A stretch of DNA of 64,000 nt, taken from Beverwykella pulmonaria. Its lineage: Eukaryota > Ascomycota > Dothideomycetes > Pleosporales > Melanommataceae. The position numbers and the translations under genes were made by a program. A model generated the notes under the pieces. The model did no database searches, was not told where the DNA came from, and was given only the letters and a program-made list of their open reading frames with translations. Location: NCBI GenBank assembly GCA_001599595.1, contig BCHH01000003.1, positions 1,982,263 through 2,046,262 of the forward strand. The letters run 5' to 3'. Shown one piece after another: positions 11,371-22,705 of the stretch (its first letter is position 1; each line of letters opens with the position of its first letter).

Positions 11371-12679
11371 CACCGGCAACCGTATTCACCCTCTCCATCC
11401 GTGGGGCGTATTCCGCGATGAAGTTCTTGCCTTTCGTCCTACCAACTTGGAGACCGTTCACCACATTCTCATCTTCAGGTATACCCTTGAAAGCCACCCA
11501 ACTCTTAGCTGTGTGAGCGTCATAGGGGCCCTTGACCGTATTGACGCGCTTCAACGGCCTCAGTGCACCGCTGCCGCCTTTCTTGTCTGCGTTCACCTTC
11601 TCTTTCAACTTCCTCTTGCATGGGAGACTCGACATATCTGTGCCCGCATCGTGAAGGTGAAAGTATGAGGAGGGAAGTGAGAGTGTGGTGAACGGCGAGC
11701 GTCCGTTGATTCCCCCAACCGTTGAATCGCTTACTTGAAAATAAACTGAGGGGTAGTGATCGCGGTTGACATCGCAAGGCCTATAAACATGTCCATGCTT
11801 GCACTCGCTTTCAGTCATGCGAGACAGCCCCCTCATACACTCTTTCATGAGCTTTGCATTCACTGAAATAGCGCTCGCGCTTATGGAGTATCAAATTAAT
11901 CTCTCCCTTCATAACCTACTCGTATACGTAAGCCTACTTAGTCCTCTCCTTAGTCCTTTTCTTTCTGCCTGGGTGAATGGCGACGGTGATGGCGGTGTGT
12001 CTCTGAACACCCATACCTGCGCTACTTGCATTATGCAATTCTGCATTCAGCTGTGGACCTGTTTGCATTCACACCTGTGCATGCCGCTTATCCCCTAGCA
12101 AGATGGTCAACCTCTAAATCCCTTTAACTAGATGTCGTCATGGATCCACCACTAATAACCGCCCGACTCAATTCCAGTCTATTCCTTTTAGTATGGACAA
12201 AGTCATGAAATTTCATAGGGTGTAGTTAGGTTACAGGTTGTTCGCACAACAGAACCAGCCTTCCGTTCCAGTACCTGAACAGCATCGATCCACGCAACAC
12301 ATTAGAAGCAAGCCATTTACAATACAGCCAGTCTAAGCAATAATTCCCTTAATGTCGACGTCACTCAAGCTTTCAACACAGCAAATTTGCTCATCTCATG
12401 CATAGCACTCATAAAGCCGCAGAGAATAAATACCCTTCATTCGAATATAATCAATTTTGGTTTAACACAGCCCTCGAAAATGCCCCCAGAACGCCACGCG
12501 CCGACTGATGAGGATGTATCGCTAGACTCGACCCAACGAAGACTTACCCAGAAACGATTTGTATGCCTATATACCTACTTTACCTATATACGTCCCTTCC
12601 CCTTCCTTACCATCACTTCACCACAAAACCAGTCAATGAAAACTTGCCCTGATTACCAATTTAGTCTCTATCGGCGCAT
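11371..12679. other. Region upstream of the F-box relic; no confident gene
   Basis: A 228-codon minus-strand frame (11863-11177) runs into the F-box relic in the wrong frame for the F-box and matches nothing I know. It may be the rotted 5' part of the same gene. The stretch 12100-12660 is moderately AT-rich and empty; it includes the 3' flank of the LMBD1-like gene. Confidence 0.4.
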
Positions 12680-14504
12680 TTAGCACCTCTCGCCATTCGT
12701 CCCGGTCGCTCCGTAGTTGGTGTTCTTGGCGTTCCCAGTGATGTCTTGCCAGGTCGCATTGAATCTCCTTCCCGTGCTCGCCAGAAGCCCCTCCTCTTCT
12801 TCCTCCTCCAAATCGCGATCGAGCTGTTCCTCGTCCAGCCTGGGCGTCTTGAACAGCGTCGTCAGGAACACGATCAGGTAGATGCCCAAGAAGGCAAACT
12901 GGGCCCAGAACATGATGCCGCCGAAGAATGGAAAATCGATAGTGACGCCGTTGATGAAGGTGCTCAGCACGCTGGGGGTGCACACGTCCTTGGCAACAGG
13001 ATTTTTGGAAAGCTCGGTGCAGGGCTTGATGGCGCTGTAGTGATGGGTGCAGTCGGGCTGATCTCCGGGGTGACGGGCGGAACGGTCACAGAAAGTCTGG
13101 TGGCCGAAGGTGGCGTACTGTGGCGCCACCAGCATAGCGACCGAGTAGTTGATCGCCAAGACAATGAGCGTGAGCATGACGGTGGCTATGAGGAGGGCCT
13201 GCGGAGAGGTATGGCCTTTGCGGATCTTGAAGACGGTGATCCAGAGGAAGCGAATGCCGACCGTGGCGATGCCGACAACCGAGGCGGAGAAGAGGAACAG
13301 CACGAGAAGGAGGAACAGAACATAGTCGATGGGGAAGACTTTGGATGCCTTGACGAAGATGTAGTTGACGGGCTGGAAGATATTCAGGTAGCCCAGAATG
13401 TATCCGCAGTGCGCGCCGCAGATGGAGTTCTTGGCCTTGTCAATGCCGGTGATGAGCATGCTGACAAAGATGAGCAGAGCCAGGACGAGTAGCAGAAGCC
13501 CGCCGAGGAGCTTGAGGGGTCGAAACACGGCCTCGACCTTGATCCATGCCTTGATGAGCCAGTGGCGGTCTTCGCCGCTCGACTCGGCCGCCAGACGCTC
13601 CCGGCGGATGAGGGTCCTCTCCTCGCGAATGAGGGACTCGAGCTCTCGCCGATCTCGCGAGTCTAGCCCGCCCTCGCGGCCTTCATTGCGTCCGTCCAGC
13701 TGCCTCTGGCGCTCGCGGTTCTGCTCGAGCTGGGAGGCCGTGTTGGCGGCCAGCGTCGGGGTGGAGACGGTGGGTGCCGACTTGATGAGTGCTACCGGGA
13801 GCAGTGCCAGCCCGGCACCGGTGTACAGTGCGTAGATCAGGGTCCCAACCGTCATCAGCAGGCCAAGCGCGAAAGACAGGGCGCGTTCGCCACCTGCACT
13901 GGTTAGCCGCGCGTCCGTGGGCATAGGGAACGTCTGGGTACGTACGGTTCTGCTGCAGCAGGTGCATGAAGTAGTCCAAGTCCAGGTGGCTGTCGCGCCG
14001 GGCCTGCTTGGCGTAAGGGACGAAGAAGCCAATGAGGAAGATGGCGACGACAAAGACGACGAAGGCAATGGTGTACTTGAAGGCGCCCCAGAGGCGCTTT
14101 CCCAGCGTTTGCTCGCCCACCTCGGTCGCTTCCTCGTCGTACTCTTCATAGTAGAAGTAGGTGAACGGGACCACAAGGAGACACAGCAGCGCATCGAGCG
14201 AGTAGAGCGTGTAGTAGACGATCTTGAGGGTTTTGACGATGCCGTCGACGTGGTTGGGCGTGGCCCAGTCCTTCTTGCGGCCCTCGGCGGCGTTGGACGT
14301 CGACGAGACCAGGGCGATGTCGACGGGCATCAGCAGCACCGTGGCGAGCAGGGCGCTCATGGTGAAGATGCATACTGCCGTGACGGATGCGGCGCGGTCT
14401 CGCGGGGTCTGGTAGAGGAAAACGAAGACGGTGGCTATGACCAGCAGGAGGGCGACCGCCACGGCGTAGGCCACCCAGATCAAGCTCGTCTGAATGAGCG
14501 CCAT
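12680..14504 (-). CDS. LMBD1-type multi-pass membrane protein (probable lysosomal/vacuolar cobalamin transporter family)
   Basis: Two exons, 14504..13946 and 13893..12680, encode 590 aa. The intron (GTACGT...TGCAG) must use the second of two closely spaced AG acceptors; only that one restores [14 protein letters not shown]. About nine hydrophobic helices are visible: two at the N-terminus (about 8-30 and 43-63), one near 96-118, one near 150-172 with GFFVPYAKQ, two on either side of a charged Arg/Glu-rich cytosolic loop (about 240-290), and the rest in the C-terminal half. A Cys-containing lumenal loop ([19 protein letters not shown]) precedes the last helix, and an acidic tail closes the protein. 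This is the LMBR1-like family; human LMBD1 works with ABCD4 in exporting B12 from lysosomes. Fungal members carry that name by homology only. It is transcribed away from CFT1 across 350 bases. Confidence 0.9.
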
Positions 14505-14854
14505 GGTGGCAGGTGAAAGGGGCCGGGGGGGGTTGCGGGCAGGTCGTCGAGGAGGGGTGAATGGGGAAGGAGCATTCGAAGCGGAAGGCAGGGAGCGCTT
14601 CGAGCCTTAAATCAACAAACAGGAGTTGCGGCAGGAATGACGTGCGGTGGTGTGCGGCCGGCTGGGGGATCGACGCCACGGGGTCAGAGCTCCCTGGCGC
14701 TAGCGGCTTGGCGGGCAGGAGCTCTCTGAAGTTTGGATGCGCCTGCCGAGCTCAACACCAACGCCCGCCCAACTTGGTCGCATCGTCGCCCGCCAGACGC
14801 CCAATCCCTCTCATACCATGACTGGCGGCGCCCGCGCAGTCCATCCCCCCTCTC
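14505..14854. promoter_or_regulatory. Shared 350-bp divergent promoter, LMBD1-like gene / CFT1
   Basis: The two start codons face away from each other with only 350 bases between them, so both promoters and both leaders must lie here. The stretch is GC-rich. I see no clear TATA box, as is usual for fungal housekeeping promoters. Whether the two genes are co-regulated cannot be told from sequence. Confidence 0.6.
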
Positions 14855-17800
14855 ATGCAGTGCTACACTGAAATCGCCCCGCCCACGGCGGTCAGCCATG
14901 CCCTCCACCTGCCCTTCCTCGGGCCCAAGGCGCACAATCTCGTCGCGGCAAAGAACTCGCTGCTCCAGATTTTTGAGCTCCGGTCGACCGTCACCCAGGT
15001 CGCGGCGGGCGGCGACGACGACGCCGAGAATGCCGCCTCCAAGCTGGATGCGGAGGCGGAAGACATGCCCTTGCAGCGCACCGAGAACACGGCCAAGCTG
15101 GTGCTCGTGGCCGAGTTTCCGCTGGCCGGCACCGTCACATCGCTCGCCCGCATCAAGGCACTGCACACAAAGTCCAGGGGCGAAGCGCTGCTGGTTGCTT
15201 TTCGGGACGCGAAGCTGAGCTTGGTGGAGTGGGATCCCGAGACACACAGCCTCCATACCATATCAATACACTACTATGAGAACCCAGACCTGCCTGGAAA
15301 CGCGCCGTGGTCTGCAGAATTGAAGGACACGCACAACTTCTTGACTGCGGACCCCAGCAGCCGATGTGCCGCCCTCAAGTTTGGCCTCCACAATCTCGCC
15401 ATCCTGCCCTTCAGGCAGCGTGATCTGGGCGAAGACGACTATGACTCGGACTTCGATGGCCCGCGGGAAGAGAAGCCTGCTGAGGCCGATGCCGCCAACG
15501 GCGAAGCCGTGCAGAAAACGCCCTATTCATCTTCCTTCGTGCTGCCCCTGACGCACCTCGACCCTGCCCTGACCCACCCCGTCCACCTGGCCTTTCTGCA
15601 CGAATATCGCGAGCCCACCTTTGGCATTGTCGCGTCTTCCCGAGCCACCGCCCCATCGCTGCTGGCAGAGCGAAAAGATATCCTCACGTACACCGTCTTC
15701 ACCCTCGATCTCGAGCAAAAGGCCTCAACCACGCTTCTGTCTGTGCAGGGACTGCCTTACGACATCACGCGCGTAGTGCCGCTGCCACTTCCCATTGGCG
15801 GCGCCCTGCTGTTAGGCGGTAACGAAATCATACACGTGGATCAGGCAGGGAAGACCAATGGGGTCGCTGTCAACGAGTTTGCCAGGGCTTGCACTTCCTT
15901 TACCTTGGTCGACCAGTCCGATCTCGCTCTGCAGCTCGAGGGCTGCACCGTCGAGGTCATCTCTCAGGACACAGGCGACGTCCTCATCGTTCTCAAAGAC
16001 GGCCGACTGCTGACATTGACTTTCACCCTCGACGGACGCTCGGTTTCAGGCGTGACGCTGCAAGCCGTTGCTGCAGACCATGGTGGAGATGTGCTCAAAT
16101 GTGGAGCATCGTGCGCCGCCAACCTGGGCCGCGGGAAGATCTTCATCGGATGCGAGGATGGTGAGTCTGCGCTGCTGGGATGGACGAGCAAGGCCGGTCA
16201 GCAGGGCAGAAAACGATCGCAACTCGATATCTCGGCCGACAATGGAGACTCGTCCCTTGATGAGGAGGAAGGCGAGGACGACGATTTAGACGACGATCTG
16301 TACAACGACACGACTACCACGGTAAAGAAGATTACGGCAGCGGCTGCTGAACCTAGCGCCCCTGGAACCTACACGTTCCGAATACACGATGTCCTTCCGA
16401 GTCTTGCGCCGATAAGAGATGTTGTCTTGGGTCCCGAACTGGACGCCACGAGCCTATCACAGCAAACTCCCAGTACATGCGAGCTCCTTGTCTCTACGGG
16501 TCGGGGCAGCGCAGGAGCCGTCACAGTCCTGAATCGCGAAGTCATTCCCACGAACTTGTCCGAGTCAACGCTAGCTTCTGCACGAGGACTGTGGGCTATC
16601 CATGCCAGAAACCAGGCGCCACAGGGCATGATTACAGACTTTGACCAAGACACAGAAGGAAACATGTCATCCGACGCTGAATACGACCAATACCTCATTG
16701 TCTGCAAGGCGGACGCAACGGGGAACGAGGAGACAGTGGTCTATCACGTCAACGGCAACGAAATCGAAGAGACTACCAAAGGAGACTTCGAACGAGAAGA
16801 GGCGTCGACGCTGAATGTGGGGACTCTTGCTGGAGGAACCAAAGTCGTTCAAGTTATGCGGAGTGAGGTACGAACGTACGACTCTGGTGAGATGCAATCT
16901 CTCATGCCGTTATCATTAAGAAGACTGCTAACATTTTTTTGGTTTAGAACTAAACATGGACCAAATTATCTCCATGGAAGACGAGGAAAGTGGAGACGAA
17001 CTTCACATCATAAACGCGAGCTTCGCAGACCCTTATCTACTGATACTGCGAGATGACTCGAGTGTAAAAATATTCAAAGCAAGTGGAAGCGACGAGGTAG
17101 AAGAGCTGGAATGTGGCGGGCTCGCCTCAAAGAAATGGCTCTCTGCTTCGCTTTTCAAATCTTCTACCATCTCCGAGGTGTTTGCATTTTTTTTGACGCC
17201 AGAAGGAAGTCTCCACGTAGGTCTATTGTGGTACTAAAGTCCAAACGAACGCTAAGCGATTACAGGTCTTTTCATTGTCGAACTTGGAAACGCCAAGCTA
17301 CGTTGCTGAGGGGCTGGGATTTCTGCCGCCTCTTCTCACATCGGACTATTACGCACGACGAAGCACGGCAAAAGCAACGATTACGGAGATATTAGCAGCT
17401 GACATCGGTGACTCGACGTCGAAGTGGCCGCATCTGATAGTAAGAAATCTACTACCAAATCATCGATAGATCTGCGCTAACGCATAGAAGGTTCGAACTT
17501 CAACTGATGATGTTGTTATTTACAAAGCTTTCCATCACCCCGGACGGATAGCTTCTGAACCCTGGACTAAGAATCTAAGATGGACAAAGCTCTCTCAGCA
17601 GCACCTGCCCAAGTTCACGGAAGAGCCAGCCATGGAAGCCGAAGACGCGGGTCGGGAAGGCACCCTCACTGCTATCGACAACGTATGCGGGTACAGCACT
17701 GTGTTCCAGCGAGGATCATCACCTGCCTTCATTCTGAAAGAAGCCTCAAGTGCGCCACGAGTCATTGGTCTCAAGGGCAAAGCTGTAAAAGGGCTGACTA

Positions 17801-19538
17801 GATTCCATACCTCTGCATGCCAAAGAGGCTTCGCGTACCTTGATTCAGACGTAAGCCACCCAATGCCTTATGTATGATGGTTAGATTGCTGACTGCTCTT
17901 CAGGACACACTCCGCATCTCTCAGCTCCCTACGCAGACTCACTACGGGCATCTTGGCTGGGCAGCACGGAGGATTCCGATGGGATTTGAAGTTTACAATG
18001 TCGCACATCATCCGAGAGACCTCTATGTTATAGGAACAGGCCAGGCGGAAGAGTTCACGCTTCCAGAGGACACATACCATTACGAGTGGGCTAAAGAAGG
18101 TATATTTGCATACGGTTCAATACCTACTTGGGCTCACACATCTAATAGATACCACCTTCAAACCTCATGTAGAACAAGGCGTCATCAAAGTGGTTGACGC
18201 CAAGACATGGTCCGTCATTGACTCGTAAGTGTACATGCCACTCCAGTTGCGGCATCAACTCACAGGTTTTCAGGCATGTTCTTGACCCTGAAGAAGTCAT
18301 CTTATGTATGAAAACTCTAAACCTCGAGGTCTCTGAATCTACGCACCAACGAAAACCACTCATTGCTGTTGGTACCTCGATTGTCCGCGGCGAAGATCTC
18401 GCCACCAAGGGCTGCATCCGCATCTTTGAAGTCATCACTGTTGTACCTGAACCAGACCGACCTGAAACTAACAGAAGGTTGAGACTTATCGTGAAAGAAG
18501 AAGTCAAAGGAGCGGTCTCTGCCATCTCTGATCTCGGCACGCAAGGCTTCATCATCATGGCACAGGGACAGAAGTGCATGGTGCGTGGCTTAAAAGAAGA
18601 CGGAACCCTACTTCCAGTGGCGTTCATGGATATGCAGTGCTATGTCACCACGTTGAAATGCCTGCCGCAGACAGGTATGCTGCTGATGGGAGACGCGTTC
18701 AAAGGGGTTTGGTTCACGGGATATACGGTATGCACCCGCACTCTCACTCTCCAATCATGGCACGGGAGCTAATTATTTGTACAGGAAGAACCATACAAGA
18801 TGATGCTGTTCGGCAGAAGTCGCCACTTGATGGAGGTCATGGCCGCCGAATTCATGCCTTTTGAGAAGCAACTGCACATCATAGTCGCAGACGCCGACAT
18901 GAACCTGCAGGTGTTGCAGTTTGACCCTGATAGTGAGTCACTATGCTATCGGAACATCCCCACAAAATACTTGCTAATGTCTTTTTTCTCCAGACCCTAA
19001 ATCAATGGGCGGTCTCCGCCTCCTCCATAAATCTACGTTCCACACGGCCCACTTCCCAGTAACCATGCATCTCCTACGCTCCTCCCTTCACCTCCCCTCT
19101 TCCACCGACTTCCTCGGCGGCTCGTCTGGCGCAATGGATCTGTCCATGTCGCGCTCTACATCCCTCAACCCCGACCCCAGCCCTTCCACACAGCCGCTCC
19201 ACCAAATCCTCCACACCTCCCAGTCCGGAACCCTCGCCCTGATCACGCCTCTCTCTGAATCTTCATATCGCCGCCTCAGCGGTCTTGCCACTTTCCTGGC
19301 GAGTACGTTGGAGAGCGCGTGTGGGCTGAACCCGAAGGCGTTCAGGGCGGTCGAGAGTGAGTCAGGGGGCAGTGGGGGCGCAAGGGGGATCTTGGATGGG
19401 AATTTGTTAATGAGATGGGGGGAGTTGGGGGAGCAGAGGCGGAGGGAAGGGTTGGGCAAAGTGGGTGGGGATGAGTGGGTGTTTTGGGGAGAGAGAGAGG
19501 TGCTTGGTGGTTGGGGAGTCTTTGGGCGGAGAGGCTGA
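14855..19538 (+). CDS. CFT1: Cft1 / CPSF160, cleavage and polyadenylation factor subunit
   Basis: Nine exons: 14855-16886, 16948-17216, 17266-17439, 17488-17850, 17904-18099, 18149-18224, 18274-18727, 18785-18932 and 18994-19538. They join to 1418 aa, the usual length for fungal Cft1. Exon 4 may start at 17491 instead, dropping one Lys, because two AG acceptors are three bases apart. The N-terminus ([19 protein letters not shown]) and the segments WPHLI...[31 protein letters not shown] and [21 protein letters not shown] are characteristic, as is the C-terminal CPSF_A region ([19 protein letters not shown]...[16 protein letters not shown]). The fold is three beta-propellers, as in DDB1. An acidic insertion lies near residues 465-485 ([14 protein letters not shown]). 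In the polyadenylation complex Cft1 is the scaffold of the poly(A)-signal recognition module. I am confident of function and of most junctions. Confidence 0.95.
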
Positions 19539-20110
19539 GATGCGAGGATTATCAAGCATGAAAGGGAAGAGGAAAAGAAGGCTCTGCTTAGCATTGGGTA
19601 GGTCGCTGGCTTTTGTTGCTGTGCTTTCTAAATCGTAAATAGAGCGTATATACCGCAATAGGAGTAGTTCGCCACCCGTCCCCGCAATCATGTATTGGAG
19701 CACTATGCACGCGGGCGCGGCTCAATGAATGTGGTGGATTAAAGCTGGCCATAATACCTATATATGCAGGACAATCCCGATCGAGCGCCTCGCGCCTCGC
19801 GCCTCGTTTCTCACTGCTGCAACCCCTCACAGAGCTCCACAAATCCCCGTATCACAGGTTTCCCCATGCGGGCTTAGCGTTGCACCGGTTCACCGTTTAC
19901 CCCAACCGCGCGCTTCTCAACACATAATGTTGCAGTAACAACGTGGTCTTGCACTGCCATTGCCATTGCCATTACCCCCTCCTTCTCTTCTCCTTCTCCA
20001 CCTCCTTCTTCATCTTCCTCCCTCCTACTCTCTCTCTCTCTCTCTCTCTCTCAATCTCTTCGTGACGGTCGAAGCGCACCGTGTTTAGAGCGACCCCACC
20101 ATCCGCCACA
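19539..20110. other. Intergenic, with CT-rich leader
   Basis: The 3' flank of CFT1 is followed by the promoter of the next gene. The last 150 bases are strongly pyrimidine-rich on the plus strand. Three GCCATT copies lie near 19955-19972 and a short direct repeat of CCTCGCG near 19790-19810. Confidence 0.6.
20028..20052 (+). promoter_or_regulatory. (CT)n core-promoter tract
   Basis: Twelve uninterrupted CT dinucleotides end 58 bases before the ATG of the gene at 20111, inside a longer CT-rich stretch. Pyrimidine tracts at this distance often mark transcription start regions in filamentous fungi. It is also a simple-sequence repeat that may vary in length. Confidence 0.6.
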
Positions 20111-21722
20111 ATGACGGAAACAAAGACAGCTCACCCCACCACCCCCACCACCTCCCGTCCCCCGATCGTCCTCACCCCTGACATCACACTCCAGCCCCCG
20201 CTATCGCGTCGCGGTCACGGGCCCGGGCTGATTCTTGTTGTTGACCATTACGCTGCGCTCGAAAATTCAGAGACGACTTTAGATCCGCCGCCGCTGCAGA
20301 AATGGGCCGAGGAGGGGTTCGCCGTTGCGCAGATTCGGGTCCCTGGTAGAGTTGGGGATGGTGGCGAATTTCCGCTGGAGAGGGCGCTTGAGGGGTTGAA
20401 CGGGTTGGACGGGTTTGATGGAGCAAAGGCGGGGGTGGGGTTGGTTTGTATGTTTTATTTGGTTTTTATTTCATGTTGAGAGAGGCGGTTGGATCTCGGT
20501 GTGCATGTCTTTTGCGATTCTGGCGATTTTAAGATAAAGCGTTGGATAAGTGACCGGAGCCTTTTGGGGGCAGAAGAGGAGGAAAACCCCCTCTGTTCCC
20601 GTATGCGCATCTTGCGCGCACAAATACCTAGCTCACCATCCGCACAGCATACCTCAGCCGGATTCCCTTCTACGTTGAAGAAGCCGCGTGCCTCACGCCC
20701 ACCATCCGCGCACTCATCTCCTACGGCGGCAAGAAATTCGCTTCCATCAGCGACACCCCCTCCGCTTCCCCACCACCCCAACTCCTACACATCCCGGGGC
20801 CGGAAACTCCTCGACGAGAATCCTTTAGTGTAGTCCCTGACCTTGAGCCCTCCTCCGGGCCCTCTGGTGTAGTAAAATCCTTTCGGTATCCGTCTGCGAG
20901 GAGGGATAGCGGATGGGTATTACCAGCCGATGAAGATTATGACAGCAAAGCGGCTTCGCTGGCGCACACGCGCAGTTTAGAATTCCTGAAGAAGGAATTA
21001 GGAGGTCCGTATTTCGACCTCGAGGCTATATGGGACGAGCACTGCCGTTTCGAATTTCTCGAACGAGACGTCGAGAAAACAATGGCGACCATGGTGGAGA
21101 GGCCATACGTGAATCATATTCCTACCATGACGTACGTCTTCGTTTTCCTCCCCATAAATACTTGTATTGTAGGAACAGTGGCTAATTTGTGTTAGGGGCG
21201 GGATCGGAAAACAGAGATTAACAGCCTTCTACACAACCCACTTCATCTTCTCCAACCCACCAGACACCACTCTCGATCTCGTTTCCCGCACTGTAGGCAT
21301 AGACCGCGTGGTCGACGAATTCGTGTTTAAACTCACACACGATAGAGTGGTAGAGTGGCTGTACGTCACTCCTTCCCCCTTTCCCCCCACTCCAACCCTA
21401 TTTGGTGCTAATCACAAGGCATAGGCTCCCCAGCGTCCCCCCAACACACAAAACCCTCTCCATACCTTTCGTCTCCGTCATCACGCTGCGGGGCGACCGC
21501 CTTTGCCACGAACACATCCACTGGGATCAAAGCACCGCCTTGCGCCAACTCGGGTTGCTGCCTGAATGGGCGCCTTTTCCGTACGCTATCGATGGGAAAG
21601 AGGGGAAGTACGAGGTGCAGTTGCCAGTCGGCGGGGACGAGACGAGTAGGAAGTTAGTGGACGAGGGGAGCGTTGAGAGTAATGCTTTGATGGAGCGCGC
21701 GTGGAGGGTCGCTAAGGGGTGA
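20111..21722 (+). CDS. Dienelactone-hydrolase-like / SnoaL-like two-part fungal protein
   Basis: Four exons, 20111-20447, 20648-21131, 21196-21360 and 21425-21722, encode 427 aa. Donors are GTATGT, GTACGT and GTACGT, and all phases close. ATG 20111 follows CACA; the frame is open further upstream. The N-terminal half resembles the fungal carboxymethylenebutenolidase-like alpha/beta-hydrolase group (GPGLILVVDHYAALENSE, then SRIPFYVEEAACLTPTIRAL and ALISYGGKKFASISD). The C-terminal half is an NTF2/SnoaL-like cone (YVNHIPTMTGGIGKQRLTAFY, DEFVFKLTHDRVVEWL, RGDRLCHEHIHWDQ). I cannot point to a nucleophile-elbow Cys or Ser or a clear Asp/His pair, so hydrolase activity is doubtful. Function unknown; not part of any visible cluster. 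Confidence 0.8.
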
Positions 21723-22705
21723 GTGCGGTTGAAGATGATGGAAAACATGGTATGGGGTATATGAGCTAAGGAGATGAGGTGGGGAAATCGGGGGGAATAG
21801 GAAACAAGGGAGGGATTATGTGCTCAGGTACACACTGCGTAATAGCTAGATGCATATCAGGAAGGACCTCAATCATACACGCCAAAAATATTTTTCAAAG
21901 TCACCGTTCCTTAGCGTCAAATATGAAAGATTATCTATCCATGCCTAGACTAACTTCTCGATCAATGTACACTGCCCACCTCCCCTCTCATCCCCTTTAT
22001 TCATCCCCACAACTCGCACGTGGCTCGCACATGGAATCCACTTCGCCTGGACTACGATTAAGTTCCTCACTCACTCGCCAGTAGGAGTACACATTAATTA
22101 ACCCAGACCAGAGTAAAAAAAAGGGAAAAAAAAAAAGAGCTACAGGGCCATTGTAGCCTAGTAGTGGTATCAAAAAAAAGGGGAACGTAAAAGAAACTTT
22201 CCACCCTAGTATCGGAGCATACAGACCAAGCCCGCCGTGGCTAAATGCTGATTGATACTCCCTCGTTCCAGGTACTCCTCAACCTGGCTTACAAAAGCTC
22301 TATCCACGGCCCTATCCAGGCCAATTAAGCAAAGAGGGGAATGTTTTGCAAAGACTGTCGCTCGCTGTCGCTATACCACGCAAACCATGCCAAACTAAAC
22401 GCGAAAGAGTGCTTCAGAAGGGGCTCGGCTGAGCGATGGTGGAAAGGGGAAAAAACGCCTGCCATGCAGAGTAAAGAATCGAACAGTGAGAAAGGAAATC
22501 TGTGTAGTGTTGTCGTCACGTACATCCACGTAAAGGATCGACTCGAATCGAAAATAAGCTCCGGGACGGTCCGTTGTCGAACCCCGATGAACGCCGTCCG
22601 TCCCACAGACACTAAACTTTTGCGGCTACATGCCCGATTGATGTCTTATATATTTGTACAAGGTCTTGCATAGTCTTCTTAGCTGTCAAGTACTCGCTCA
22701 CTTTC
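21723..22705. other. Convergent intergenic region
   Basis: Lies between the 3' ends of the SnoaL-like gene (plus) and RAX2 (minus). It contains A-rich runs near 22115-22137 and 22170-22180. Two unremarkable 90-110-codon frames overlap on opposite strands at 22325-22673 and look like chance. No gene seen. Confidence 0.5.

Noticed and set aside
11177..11863. 228-codon minus-strand frame
   Set aside because: It crosses the F-box relic in a different frame from the recognisable F-box sequence; no known family. At most a rotted 5' part of that gene.
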